Below are positions 28,510 to 38,002 of a DNA stretch of 45,831 bases, piece by piece. The DNA comes from Candidatus Kaiserbacteria bacterium RIFCSPHIGHO2_01_FULL_53_31 (GTDB lineage: Bacteria; Patescibacteriota; Minisyncoccia; Phycocordibacterales; Phycocordibacteraceae). Position numbers and translations under genes: made by a program. The stretch spans positions 1 through 45,831 of the forward strand of contig MFKU01000004.1 of NCBI GenBank assembly GCA_001781095.1. The letters are read 5' to 3'. Under the pieces are notes generated by a model. That model was given only the letters and a program-made list of their open reading frames with translations. It did not search any database and had not been told where the DNA came from. The first letter of the stretch is position 1; each line of letters opens with the position of its first letter.

Positions 28510-28536
28510 CTGGTGAGAGTCTAAGGCTCTCACCAG
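28510..28536. repeat. Hairpin at duplication junction (CTGGTGAGAG-TCTAAGG-CTCTCACCAG)
   Basis: 10-bp perfect stem. Confidence 0.7.
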
Positions 28537-28579
28537 CTCTCAGGGGCTTATAAAGCTCCGGCTCAAAGCTGATATACTG

Positions 28580-29296
28580 GTGAGTATGAAAAACTCTCAA
28601 CGCGCCGTACCTACCGTCAGGCAGGGTTTTATTGTCCCTGTGTTGCTGTTAATTATCGCCGCCCTCCTTATTGGTGGGGGAGCGTATGTGTATGTTAAAA
28701 ATCAGAAATCAGTTCAACCTGCACAGTCGAATACACAAGCGACTTCCACTCCCAGTCAAAGTTCAACTGTAACTCAGAATGGAGTGGCGAATTTGAAAAC
28801 ATATACAGACCGCCGATATCGCTTCTCGTTCTCTTATCCCACCGATTTCGCACTTTCAAATGATCTTACTTCTGCAGCAATACCCCAATCGTATAGTCTA
28901 AACTGCACTGACATCGGTGGGTCAAATGCCCCATTATGTCTTTGGTACATTGGTAAACAAACGTCAGATGGCTTTGATGCTGCCGACCTTGAAGTGTCTA
29001 TCAGTACATTAGCAACTGCTACAGAATGTACAGAAACAAGAGAGCGTTACGGACAAAAAACCCAACAGAAATCTATCAATGGCATTACTTATTATTATGA
29101 TTTAGCCGGAGGTGCTGCAGTAGGTCATTATTTAAGCACACATCAATATCGTACGTATAAGAATGGGGCTTGTCTCACGATCTCACTCAATGTTGATTCT
29201 AACCCCGGTAAACTGGAGAAGGGGCTTGATGCCAAGTTCTTAAATATGATGTTCGAAAAGCTTGAAGCTGTTTTCGACACTTTCAAATTTAATTAA
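28580..29296 (+). CDS. Membrane-anchored hypothetical protein, paralog copy 2
   Basis: RQGFIVPVLLLIIAALLIGGGAYVYVKNQKS; matching upstream DNA with copy 1. Confidence 0.75.
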   Translation: MSMKNSQRAVPTVRQGFIVPVLLLIIAALLIGGGAYVYVKNQKSVQPAQSNTQATSTPSQSSTVTQNGVANLKTYTDRRYRFSFSYPTDFALSNDLTSAAIPQSYSLNCTDIGGSNAPLCLWYIGKQTSDGFDAADLEVSISTLATATECTETRERYGQKTQQKSINGITYYYDLAGGAAVGHYLSTHQYRTYKNGACLTISLNVDSNPGKLEKGLDAKFLNMMFEKLEAVFDTFKFN

Positions 29297-29868
29297 GCCT
29301 TATCGACTCGCTCGACGTACTCACCCGTGTCGGTGTTGATGCGGACGACGTCGCCTGAGTTAATGAAGAGTGGAGCGTTTACTTGTGCGCCCGTTGAGAG
29401 AGTGACGAGCTTGTTGCCGCCGGTCGCGGTATTGCCCTTCGTGCTTGGCGGCGCGTCGGTCACTTCGAGGTCAACTTTGACAGGAATATTCACCGTTATC
29501 GGCTTTTCTTCATTGGTCAGCATGTCGACGAGTGCATTTTGCGCGAGCCACTGTACTTTGTCGTGCACTGAACTTTCGGGGAATGAGAAACGATTCTTCG
29601 GGTTGCCTTCTTCAGCAAACCAGCTCTCGCCACGATTGGTGTAGAGATAGCGTGCCTGCATCTTGCCGACATCGGCCTCGGTTGCACTCTCATTCTGGTG
29701 GAAGGAGATCTCAACGACCTTGCCCGAGACAAGGTGTCGCAGCTTCGTCTGGTTCACCGGCTTCCTCTGCTGCATGCGGAAGATGTGCGACGACAGCACC
29801 TCATAGGGCTCGCCGTTATAGGTGATAATCGTTTTGGGAAGTATTTCGTTATAAGACAAGATTGCCAT
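29293..29868 (-). CDS. efp: Elongation factor P
   Basis: YNGEPYEVLSSHIFRMQQRKPVNQTKLRHLVSGKVVE...VDLEVTDAPPSTKGNTATGGNK. Confidence 0.96.
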   Translation of the reverse strand: MAILSYNEILPKTIITYNGEPYEVLSSHIFRMQQRKPVNQTKLRHLVSGKVVEISFHQNESATEADVGKMQARYLYTNRGESWFAEEGNPKNRFSFPESSVHDKVQWLAQNALVDMLTNEEKPITVNIPVKVDLEVTDAPPSTKGNTATGGNKLVTLSTGAQVNAPLFINSGDVVRINTDTGEYVERVDKA

Positions 29869-29946
29869 AGTTCTGAAACTAAAAACGCCCGAAGGCGGTT
29901 ATATAAAGTACCGCATGAAGCAGATAAGCGTATGATACAGGGGATC

Positions 29947-30531
29947 ATGAGTTTTTCAAGTTTTGCCGAAGATCTGGGCGCGCTCTCCGACGCAGAGGTG
30001 CTTGCGCGCTCACAGAAGGAACCAGAGCTCTTTGCGGTTCTCGTGCGCCGCTATGAGAGGCCTCTTTTGCGGCGGGCGAAGTCGATTCTCCGGTCGCCTG
30101 AAGACGCCGAGGAGGCGGTCCAAGATGCCTTCACGCGGATGTATCTCTATGCCGATCGATATACCCCGCAGGAGGGTGCAGGCTTCTCTTCTTGGGCGTA
30201 TACGATCCTGAATCGCGTCGCATATACGAAATATAAAGTGGCAGTGGTTGCACATAGCCGGTACGCAGAGCTAGTACCGGAACAGTATGAATCGCTCCCC
30301 GACGCGAGGGCAGAATTTCTCGAAGATCTTTCGATACGAAACGAAGTTATCGCTGCGCTCGCGAAGCTGCCTGAAACGGCGGCGCGCATTCTCAAGTTAC
30401 AATTTATACAAGGGAAAACGCAGGAGGAAATAGCGCAGTCGGAGAACCTCTCGATCCCCGCGGTGAAAACTCGCGTGCACCGAGCGAAGCGTCTTTTCAA
30501 AAAGGCATATGATGAACAACATTATGAATAA
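29947..30531 (+). CDS. ECF-like sigma-70 family RNA polymerase sigma factor
   Basis: LFAVLVRRYERPLLRRAKSILRSPEDAEEAVQDAFTRMY...LPETAARILKLQFIQGKTQEEIAQSENLSIPAVKTRVHRAKRLF. Confidence 0.93.
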   Translation: MSFSSFAEDLGALSDAEVLARSQKEPELFAVLVRRYERPLLRRAKSILRSPEDAEEAVQDAFTRMYLYADRYTPQEGAGFSSWAYTILNRVAYTKYKVAVVAHSRYAELVPEQYESLPDARAEFLEDLSIRNEVIAALAKLPETAARILKLQFIQGKTQEEIAQSENLSIPAVKTRVHRAKRLFKKAYDEQHYE

Positions 30532-30850
30532 CCAGTCAGACATTGAGCGCGTGGTGATGCACCGCGTTCACGCGATTCGCATACTTCGCATGGTCATCTC
30601 GGGCGAGGCGTTTATGGTACTCGTATGTCTGCTGGCGCTCTGGGGTATTGGCAGGGAAGTATGGGTCGCTCATGTACTACAGAATGCTCCAACCAATCCT
30701 GCTGAGTTGCCACGATTTTACGTTGCAGCCTTTAGCCACACCCGCTTGACGGTGCAGGCGCTCACACTACTCACACTCGCGTCGCTTATCTATCTCGCGC
30801 GCGAATCCGTTCGCCTGCTCTCCCATCTTGCGACGCCAGCGCACGCTTAA
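30509..30850 (+). CDS. Small membrane protein, possible anti-sigma partner
   Basis: Overlaps the sigma gene by 23 nt; two predicted TM segments. Confidence 0.6.
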   Translation: MMNNIMNNQSDIERVVMHRVHAIRILRMVISGEAFMVLVCLLALWGIGREVWVAHVLQNAPTNPAELPRFYVAAFSHTRLTVQALTLLTLASLIYLARESVRLLSHLATPAHA

Positions 30851-31896
30851 CTCTCGGTGAGTTTCGCTTTTATTTGCTTGAGCAGCTCGCTGGTGATCGA
30901 CTTGTTGTCTCTCAGATATGTGCGGGCCGCATCGTAACCGCGCCCGAGCTGAGTGTCGCCGAATTTATACGATGCGCCAGATTTCTCGATGAGGATGTAC
31001 TTCTCGCCGAGCGCGATAATCTCCCCCTCGCGGCTGATGCCCTCATTATACAAGAGGTCAAATTCCGTGGTCTTAAATGGTGCGGCGACTTTATTCTTCA
31101 CTACCTTAACACGCACGCGGCCGCCGACAACCTCCTCGCCCTTCTTGATACTCGCAATACGGCGGATATCGAGCCGCACTGACGTGTAGAACTTGAGTGC
31201 TTTGCCGCCCGGTGTTGTTTCAGGGTTACCAAACATAACGCCGATTTGCATGCGGATTTGATTGATGAAAATAATGATCGTCTTGCTGCGCGAAACGATC
31301 GCGGTCAATTTGCGGAGTGCCTGACTCATGAGCCGTGCTTGTTTGCCCACGTGTTGCTGGCCCATCTCGCCTTCGATTTCATCTCTCGGTGTAAGTGCGG
31401 CGACGGAGTCGATGACGATCACATCGACGTTGCCGCTGCGCACCAGGGACTCGACGATGTCGAGCGCTTGTTCGCCGGTGTCCGGCTGGGAAATAAGGAG
31501 TTCCTGGAGTTTCACGCCGATCCGTCGCGCATATTCAGGATCAAGCGCGTGTTCGGCATCAACGAATGCTGCGATGCCGCCGGCCTTTTGCGCCTCGGCG
31601 ATGACATGCAATGCAAGTGTCGTCTTGCCGCTCGATTCCGGGCCGAATATCTCGATGATTCGTCCGCGGGGGAGCCCGCCGATGCCGAGCGCCGCGTCGA
31701 GTCCGATTGATCCGGTCGATATTGAAGGGATCTTTTCGGTTCGCCCGGCGCCGTACGTCATTATCGCCTCGTCACCAAACTTCGTTCGGATTTCTTTCAA
31801 TGCCTGTTCAATCGATTTCTGCCGTTCGCTTTTGTCGCCGCTCGCCGCGCTCACGGTTTTGAGAACTTTTTCTTTCGCTGGTTTCCTAAAAGCCAT
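30847..31896 (-). CDS. recA: Recombinase RecA
   Basis: [71 protein letters not shown]. Confidence 0.98.
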   Translation of the reverse strand: MAFRKPAKEKVLKTVSAASGDKSERQKSIEQALKEIRTKFGDEAIMTYGAGRTEKIPSISTGSIGLDAALGIGGLPRGRIIEIFGPESSGKTTLALHVIAEAQKAGGIAAFVDAEHALDPEYARRIGVKLQELLISQPDTGEQALDIVESLVRSGNVDVIVIDSVAALTPRDEIEGEMGQQHVGKQARLMSQALRKLTAIVSRSKTIIIFINQIRMQIGVMFGNPETTPGGKALKFYTSVRLDIRRIASIKKGEEVVGGRVRVKVVKNKVAAPFKTTEFDLLYNEGISREGEIIALGEKYILIEKSGASYKFGDTQLGRGYDAARTYLRDNKSITSELLKQIKAKLTES

Positions 31897-31900
31897 GGTA

Positions 31901-32254
31901 TTAGTTGTTAGTTTGAGGTTGGTCGTTCGCAGTTGGGACGAAGATAGAACGCGTGGCTGTTACGGTCCTGCCGAAACGATCGACCGCTATGAAGGTAAGT
32001 ATAGATCCTCCGCGTGGAAAGGTCAGTGTTGACGAAAAATTGCCGTTCTGGTCACGTAGGACCGCCGCGCCGTCGAGTGTAAAGAGGGCGGCGCGTGCGA
32101 CAGTGCCTCGGACAGTGACAATACCGTTCTCAAACGTCGCATCATTTGTGGGCTCGTTGATCACCAGTGCAGGACCTTTGATCAGGGGCCACGCCTCGAT
32201 GAGACCATACGCTGCGAGCGATATGAGAAGTATGACGAGTAGGCGTCGCGTCAT
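31901..32254 (-). CDS. Membrane-anchored Ig-like hypothetical protein
   Basis: N-terminal [24 protein letters not shown]... Confidence 0.65.
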   Translation of the reverse strand: MTRRLLVILLISLAAYGLIEAWPLIKGPALVINEPTNDATFENGIVTVRGTVARAALFTLDGAAVLRDQNGNFSSTLTFPRGGSILTFIAVDRFGRTVTATRSIFVPTANDQPQTNN

Positions 32255-32263
32255 CGTAGCGGA

Positions 32264-34465
32264 TTAAAACATTTCCTCCTCACTATCCATTCCGCCCGCC
32301 CGATCACCACCCATACGCGAACGCACATCGCGCGGTTTAGACCCGTCCGCTGGACCAATAATGCCCTGTGCTTCGAGTACGTCCATGAGTCGAGCCGCTC
32401 GCGAGTATCCGATCTTCAGTTTGCGCTGCAGGTATGAGGTGGAGGCGCGTCCGGCTTCTTCCACCGCTCTCCGTGCATCATCATAGAGATCATCGTCTAT
32501 CTCATCGTCATCGAGATTACCGCTTGCGAGTCCTAGTACATCGTTCGACTCGGCCGACGCACCTGTACCGCCGAAATCAATGCTTGCGAGATCGCCCACA
32601 TTGTTTCTCTTGATATATGAGACCACTTTTTTCACCTCTTCTTCTCCAATGAATGCCGTTTGAATGCGTACCGGTTTCTGCATATCGCTCGAGAGGTAGA
32701 GCATATCGCCGGCGCCGAGGAGTGTCTCCGCACCCGAAGCGTCAAGAATGGTGCGCGAATCTATTTGAGAAGCAACTTGGAGTGCCATGCGCGTCGGCAC
32801 GTTCGCCTTAATGAGTCCTGTGATGACGTTGACTGACGGGCGTTGCGTGGAGAGCACCAGATGAATACCGACGGCACGCGACATTTGGGCGAGGCGCACA
32901 ATAGATGCTTCGAGCTCGCGCGGGTAGCTATGCATGATATCGGCGAGTTCATCAATAACAATGACGATGTAGGGAAGTGCTTCAGGCATGTCACCCGAGC
33001 CGTCCCGTTTAGATTTCGCCGGCTCATACACCGATTTGTGATATGAATCGATATCGCGTACGTGTTCGGCTTCAAGAATGTTATAGCGGCGTTCCATTTC
33101 TTTTGCAGCCCATTTGAGTGACAGGATAGTTTTCTTCGGATCAGTAATAACGGGCGTGAGCAGGTGCGGTATGCCGTTGTAGGCGGTGAGCTCGACGCGC
33201 TTCGGATCGATCATGATGAAGCGCAATTGATTCGGACCGTTTCGATAGAGCAGGGAAGTAATAATCGCGTGGATAGCGACCGACTTGCCCGAGCCGGTCG
33301 CGCCGGCGACGAGGCCGTGCGGCATCTTCGTAATGTTGATGTAATGCGGCGTGCCCGTAATATCGCGGCCCAAGGCGGCGAGAAGGGGTTTCGTGCTCTC
33401 GGTCCACTCGGGAGCTCCAAGAAGGCCGCCGAGTCCGACCATCGCCTTTGTCGTATTTGGCACCTCGATGCCGACGAGTGATTTCCCAGGAATTGGCGCT
33501 TCGATGCGCACCGGGTGTGCGGCGAGTGCTAGTTCGAGATTGTTTGCAAGAGACACAATTTTTGAAAGACGCACGCCTTCAGCGGGCTTTACCGCATAAC
33601 GGGTGACGGTCGGTCCAATCGATACTTCATCCATCTCCAGATGGATGCCGAAGTTCTGGAATGTACGTTTAATGATATTCGCGTTCGCCTTGATGTCGCC
33701 GACGCCCGGTCGTCCGCGATCCGCACCGAGAATAGAGAGCGGCGGCGGATTATATTCGGCGTCGAAATTCGCGATGCCCGTTAGCGGGGTTGCGCCAACC
33801 GCACGATTAAACACAGTGACCACCGGTTCGCGTTCAGGCTGGAGCACCCCGTTCTCGTCGACGTTGTATTCGTCAGTTTCTGGCACGCCGATGACATCAT
33901 CGAATTCACTCTCGAGCTCTTCGTCGCCTTCCACCGGTCTGCCATGCAGCCGCTGCCAGATGTTGTAAATACGTTCGCCGAGAAACACACCGATTGATTC
34001 CAGATCGATGACAATCGCGACACCGATCGCGATTGCAGCGATGAGAAGAACGAGCGTACCCCAGAAACCGAAGAAAGCGGCGAGCGCCTGACCCACCCAC
34101 GTGCCTGTCGCGCCGCCGAATTCCATATCAGGGAATATTCCGGCAAAGGCGATGACAGAAAGCAGAATAATTAAGAGACCAGAAGCGGTGAGCGGCGCGA
34201 GAATCGTCCGGCCGAATCCCGCGTAGATCCCCACGGCGATCATCGCCAGCGGCAGAAAGAATGCGCCGATGCCGACGACGGCGTAGCTCGCGCGGAATGC
34301 GGCATCTCCGACAGGACCCGCCGCCCCGAAAATGGCGAGGGCAAGCATGCACCCGGAGGCCACTAACACAACTGCCGAGGTATAGCGGATGATTGTGTCG
34401 TACTCCTTTACGGCTTCTTCGTGCGGTCGTCCTCGCCGTGCGCCGGTAGCATTTTTTCGACTCAT
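32264..34465 (-). CDS. ftsK: DNA translocase FtsK
   Basis: MPHGLVAGATGSGKSVAIHAIITSLLYRNGP; FIMIDPKRVEL; C-terminal gamma winged helix. Confidence 0.96.
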   Translation of the reverse strand: MSRKNATGARRGRPHEEAVKEYDTIIRYTSAVVLVASGCMLALAIFGAAGPVGDAAFRASYAVVGIGAFFLPLAMIAVGIYAGFGRTILAPLTASGLLIILLSVIAFAGIFPDMEFGGATGTWVGQALAAFFGFWGTLVLLIAAIAIGVAIVIDLESIGVFLGERIYNIWQRLHGRPVEGDEELESEFDDVIGVPETDEYNVDENGVLQPEREPVVTVFNRAVGATPLTGIANFDAEYNPPPLSILGADRGRPGVGDIKANANIIKRTFQNFGIHLEMDEVSIGPTVTRYAVKPAEGVRLSKIVSLANNLELALAAHPVRIEAPIPGKSLVGIEVPNTTKAMVGLGGLLGAPEWTESTKPLLAALGRDITGTPHYINITKMPHGLVAGATGSGKSVAIHAIITSLLYRNGPNQLRFIMIDPKRVELTAYNGIPHLLTPVITDPKKTILSLKWAAKEMERRYNILEAEHVRDIDSYHKSVYEPAKSKRDGSGDMPEALPYIVIVIDELADIMHSYPRELEASIVRLAQMSRAVGIHLVLSTQRPSVNVITGLIKANVPTRMALQVASQIDSRTILDASGAETLLGAGDMLYLSSDMQKPVRIQTAFIGEEEVKKVVSYIKRNNVGDLASIDFGGTGASAESNDVLGLASGNLDDDEIDDDLYDDARRAVEEAGRASTSYLQRKLKIGYSRAARLMDVLEAQGIIGPADGSKPRDVRSRMGGDRAGGMDSEEEMF

Positions 34466-34583
34466 GACTCACACATTGTAACATCGCCCCGCACGTGCTC
34501 TCTGTATTCGCGCGGAGGCGGTTATGAAACGTCTCGGACATAGTTGCTGCACGGAGAGTAAAGGGTATACTGTCCTATATTAT

Positions 34584-35384
34584 ATGAGACACGAACTGCT
34601 GAGTATTGGACATAAGGCAGACTCTGGCGACCGTGACGTGAAAAACAAAAGTGCCAAATATGGTGATTTCGTCCTAGAGAAAACCATATTCAACAACATA
34701 TTCGAAAAGGACATACGGCGCGTCTTTATGTATAAAAAGGCCGAGCGACTCGCGAAAGCTCTCTGCCTGATTGCGCCGGCATTTACTGAGTCGTCTTCGC
34801 TGCGATGTCGGATTGATGAAATCGCGATCGGTCTCATCGATGCAGCTATACTGCCGGTGAGCGCTGCACGGGACGCTCTGTCGCGACATCTGCTCACACT
34901 TTCGAGCATCCTCTCCATGGCCAGAACCACCGGTCTTCTGTCGCCCATGAACGCGGAACTAATCTCAAGAGAGACACATTTTCTGCTTCAAGAGGTGGCG
35001 GCATATGAAGAACCGCAGATTTCTTTTGACGAAGCACCGACACTATCAAACATTGCAAAAGTCGCGCTCAAACAAGAAACCATCCTGCATTCGGCAGAAT
35101 CAAAACGTATCGATTCCACGCATGCCGTGAGAGGAGAGCAGTCTTCTCGTGACAAAGGACATATAAAGGACACTGCACGACTTTCTGGAAATCGCATAAA
35201 GGACAGACAGGAAGCAGTCATGTCCGTTATACGGAATAAAGGTATTGCGAGCATAAAAGACATTTCCGGTATGATTCGCGGTGTATCAGAGAAGACCATT
35301 CAGCGCGAGCTACTGGCACTTATTGAGCAGGGAATCGTGCTGAAGCGAGGCGAACGACGTTGGAGTACGTATTCACTGGCTTAA
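34584..35384 (+). CDS. Predicted HTH DNA-binding protein
   Basis: C-terminal RQEAVMSVIRNKGIASIKDISGMIRGVSEKTIQRELLALIEQGIVLKRGERRWSTYSLA (winged helix). Confidence 0.7.
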   Translation: MRHELLSIGHKADSGDRDVKNKSAKYGDFVLEKTIFNNIFEKDIRRVFMYKKAERLAKALCLIAPAFTESSSLRCRIDEIAIGLIDAAILPVSAARDALSRHLLTLSSILSMARTTGLLSPMNAELISRETHFLLQEVAAYEEPQISFDEAPTLSNIAKVALKQETILHSAESKRIDSTHAVRGEQSSRDKGHIKDTARLSGNRIKDRQEAVMSVIRNKGIASIKDISGMIRGVSEKTIQRELLALIEQGIVLKRGERRWSTYSLA

Positions 35385-35434
35385 ATCATTGGACCTAAAA
35401 TGGTGCAAAGCCGATTTTAAAGGATCTGTATGTT

Positions 35435-35463
35435 TTGACGGGGCGGCACGTCTTTGCTACTAT
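35435..35463 (+). promoter_or_regulatory. Putative promoter (TTGACG-17-TACTAT) upstream of S-layer-like gene
   Basis: Hexamers and exact 17-bp spacing. Confidence 0.55.
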
Positions 35464-35469
35464 GACATC

Positions 35470-35824
35470 TGTGGTAGCGATTCGGAGATAGGGCGAATGA
35501 AGGTCAAACCGCCACGCGCGAGGAGGCCTCGTTTGTGCGCCTAATTCCTGGCCGTTATCCACATGCTGTCACTCGGGAACGGTGGTCCCTGCTATATACT
35601 TGTTCCCAGTCCTTGCGGGGGCGATTTTATTCCCGAGGGGCGTACTTTGAAAACTGAATACAATGACTTGTCCGCGACTGGTGGACAAGTCATGTCAACC
35701 CTTGCTAACTAGCCCATGGCGCGCTGGTCGATACCGCTCGCTGTGGGGTAGTGTAAAAGTGAATTATGTGCGGTGCATTTACCACTTGATTATTACGTGC
35801 TCTCTAAAATTCTTAACAATTGTT
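35470..35824 (+). promoter_or_regulatory. Long structured leader/non-coding segment upstream of S-layer-like gene
   Basis: Several stems including ATGACTTGTCC-GCGACTGGT-GGACAAGTCAT (35663-35693); extended -10 at 35590-35600; no convincing ORF. Confidence 0.5.
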
Positions 35825-37900
35825 ATGCAAACGTTAACTACAAAAGCAATGACGAAAGTCGCTGCAGTAGCGACCGGACTTGCGTTCGCAGCGTCGATCC
35901 TCTCTCTTGCGCCAGTGGCGCAGGCAGCGAGCCTCACGAGCGCGCAGGTCAGCTCGATTCTCAGCATGCTTAGTGCTTTCGGTGCGGATAGCGCAACGAT
36001 CGCGAATGTGAATAATGCTCTTACTGGTGCCCCAGTGACACCGGGAACGGGAACGCCTGCTACGGGTGGCGCCTGCAACGTCGGAACAGCTGATCTCACG
36101 ATCGGTTCGTCCGGTGCTGCGGTAACCAGCCTGCAGACAGCTCTCATCGCGGGCGGTTATGCGATCCCAGCAGGTGCGACTGGATACTTCGGTACCCAGA
36201 CGCAGAATGCTGTAGCAGCTTGGCAGAAGGCGGCAAATATTGCCCCAGCTGTCGGCTACTTCGGTCCGATCTCGCGTGCGGCCTTTAACCTCTGCACGCC
36301 AGTCGTCGTTACGCCTCCGGGGGGCACAACGCCTCCAGGCACAACGCCTCCTTCAACAGGTCTCACCGGTTCAGCGGGTTCGGTAGAAAGCTACACAGCA
36401 ATCTCCGGCCTCTCGAATGAGGAAGTTGGCGAGAGTGAAGAGGTAGAAATCGCAGGCATGGAGGTCAAGGCGGATGACAATTCTGACCTTGAACTTACTG
36501 CGGTCCGGCTCGACTTCTCGACTCAACCAGGCAACAGTGACCTCGAAGACTTCGTTACTGAAGTCAATGTCTTGCTCGACGGTAAGGTATATGCCACCGT
36601 TGATGCGGCGGACTTCAACAACGACAATTCTTGGACACGAACGGTCTCTCTCGATCCGGGAGCGATCATTCGCAAGGGCGATACGAAGGACCTAACCGTC
36701 TCAGTCAAGGGCGTCAACAATGTTGACACCGATGATGCAGGCGATAACTGGGCACTCGACTTCATCAGCGTCCGCTACGAAGATGCACAAGGTGCGTCCA
36801 TCACGGACACGGTGACCTACACTCCGGTTACCTGGAACGTAAACACCTTCGCTACGGCGGAAGGCGTTGAGCTCAAGGTTTCTTCGGGTGATGAAGACAT
36901 CAACCAGGCACACGTTATCAACGTCGATGCGACGAGCGACACCAATGGTGTTGACATCCTCTCCTTCAACTTGGAGGCAAAGGGCTCGGACATCGTTATT
37001 GATGACTTCCCGGTCAACTTCGACACGACTGGCACGGCGGACGATCCAGCTGATGTGATCAATACCGTCTACCTCTTCGCAGACGGTGAGGAGGTCGCTT
37101 CTGAAACCGTCACCGGCGCTGGTGACAGCGATGACAACGAAACCATCACCTTCGATAACATTGACTTCACGGTCAAGAAGGGCGATAAGGTCGCTATGTT
37201 GGTCAAGGCAGACTTCAACGATGTTGATACCACCTTGGTTGAAGGCGACACGATCTCGGCTCAAGTCAGCGCAACAGAGCGCAATGCTATCGTTGCGGAT
37301 GACTCGTCGGGCGAGCAAATTGCTGACGCTGATGCCACCGGCACTGCGGTCGGCGAGGCTCATGTAGTCTACGACATCGGTATCCAGGCGACCTTCGTTT
37401 CGGCTACCGAGACGATGACCCCGGGTGCAGATGGCACGGCAGATGACGACACTGTTACCCTCAAACTCGTCTTCGATGTTGAGGCGTTCGACGGTACGGT
37501 CTATGTCTCTGACTTCTCAACAGCAACCACGGCTGCTGACGGCGCGGTATCGGCAATTGACGTCGACGACGGCGGTATTCTCTACCGCTACGAAATCGAC
37601 GGCACGGCCACTGTTTCACTTATGGCGGACACAGTTGCTAAGTCCGACGTTACCGGTTCAGTCGTTGATACACCAACAAACGGTGCTAACGCAGGCGAGT
37701 TCACGTTCGAGGATGGCGAGAAGGCAAGAATCACTGTCACCGTCACTCGTTCGAACGCTGCTGCGGAGACGCTGAGCGATGGTTATCACGACATGCAGTT
37801 GGTCGCGATCGGCTGGTCTGTAACGGCTGAGGACGACACTATGAACGTCTACGAGTTTAACCTCGATGACTTCAAGACGGATCCGATCTTCGCTAACTAA
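35825..37900 (+). CDS. S-layer-like secreted acidic protein with peptidoglycan-binding (PG_binding_1) domain
   Basis: Signal peptide (VAAVATGLAFAASILSLAPVAQAAS), LTIGSSGAAVTSLQTALIAGGY...GYFGTQTQNAVAAWQ, long Asp/Thr-rich C-terminus. Confidence 0.8.
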   Translation: MQTLTTKAMTKVAAVATGLAFAASILSLAPVAQAASLTSAQVSSILSMLSAFGADSATIANVNNALTGAPVTPGTGTPATGGACNVGTADLTIGSSGAAVTSLQTALIAGGYAIPAGATGYFGTQTQNAVAAWQKAANIAPAVGYFGPISRAAFNLCTPVVVTPPGGTTPPGTTPPSTGLTGSAGSVESYTAISGLSNEEVGESEEVEIAGMEVKADDNSDLELTAVRLDFSTQPGNSDLEDFVTEVNVLLDGKVYATVDAADFNNDNSWTRTVSLDPGAIIRKGDTKDLTVSVKGVNNVDTDDAGDNWALDFISVRYEDAQGASITDTVTYTPVTWNVNTFATAEGVELKVSSGDEDINQAHVINVDATSDTNGVDILSFNLEAKGSDIVIDDFPVNFDTTGTADDPADVINTVYLFADGEEVASETVTGAGDSDDNETITFDNIDFTVKKGDKVAMLVKADFNDVDTTLVEGDTISAQVSATERNAIVADDSSGEQIADADATGTAVGEAHVVYDIGIQATFVSATETMTPGADGTADDDTVTLKLVFDVEAFDGTVYVSDFSTATTAADGAVSAIDVDDGGILYRYEIDGTATVSLMADTVAKSDVTGSVVDTPTNGANAGEFTFEDGEKARITVTVTRSNAAAETLSDGYHDMQLVAIGWSVTAEDDTMNVYEFNLDDFKTDPIFAN

Positions 37901-37955
37901 TATCGGTTAGTTAAGAAAAGGTTTGTCAGTTCACGGAGCTCTGCTCCTCGGACGC

Positions 37956-37985
37956 AAAAACACCCCTTCGGGGGTGTTTTTGTTT
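37956..37985 (+). terminator. Intrinsic terminator after the S-layer-like gene
   Basis: AAAAACACCCCTTCGGGGGTGTTTTTG. Confidence 0.9.
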
Positions 37986-38002
37986 TGTTATAATCAGAGG
38001 AA

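Noticed and set aside
35663-35824. Coding extension upstream of the S-layer-like protein (MTCPRLVDKSCQ...)
   Set aside because: Its ATG is within a perfect hairpin and the signal peptide starts properly at 35825; better read as leader RNA.
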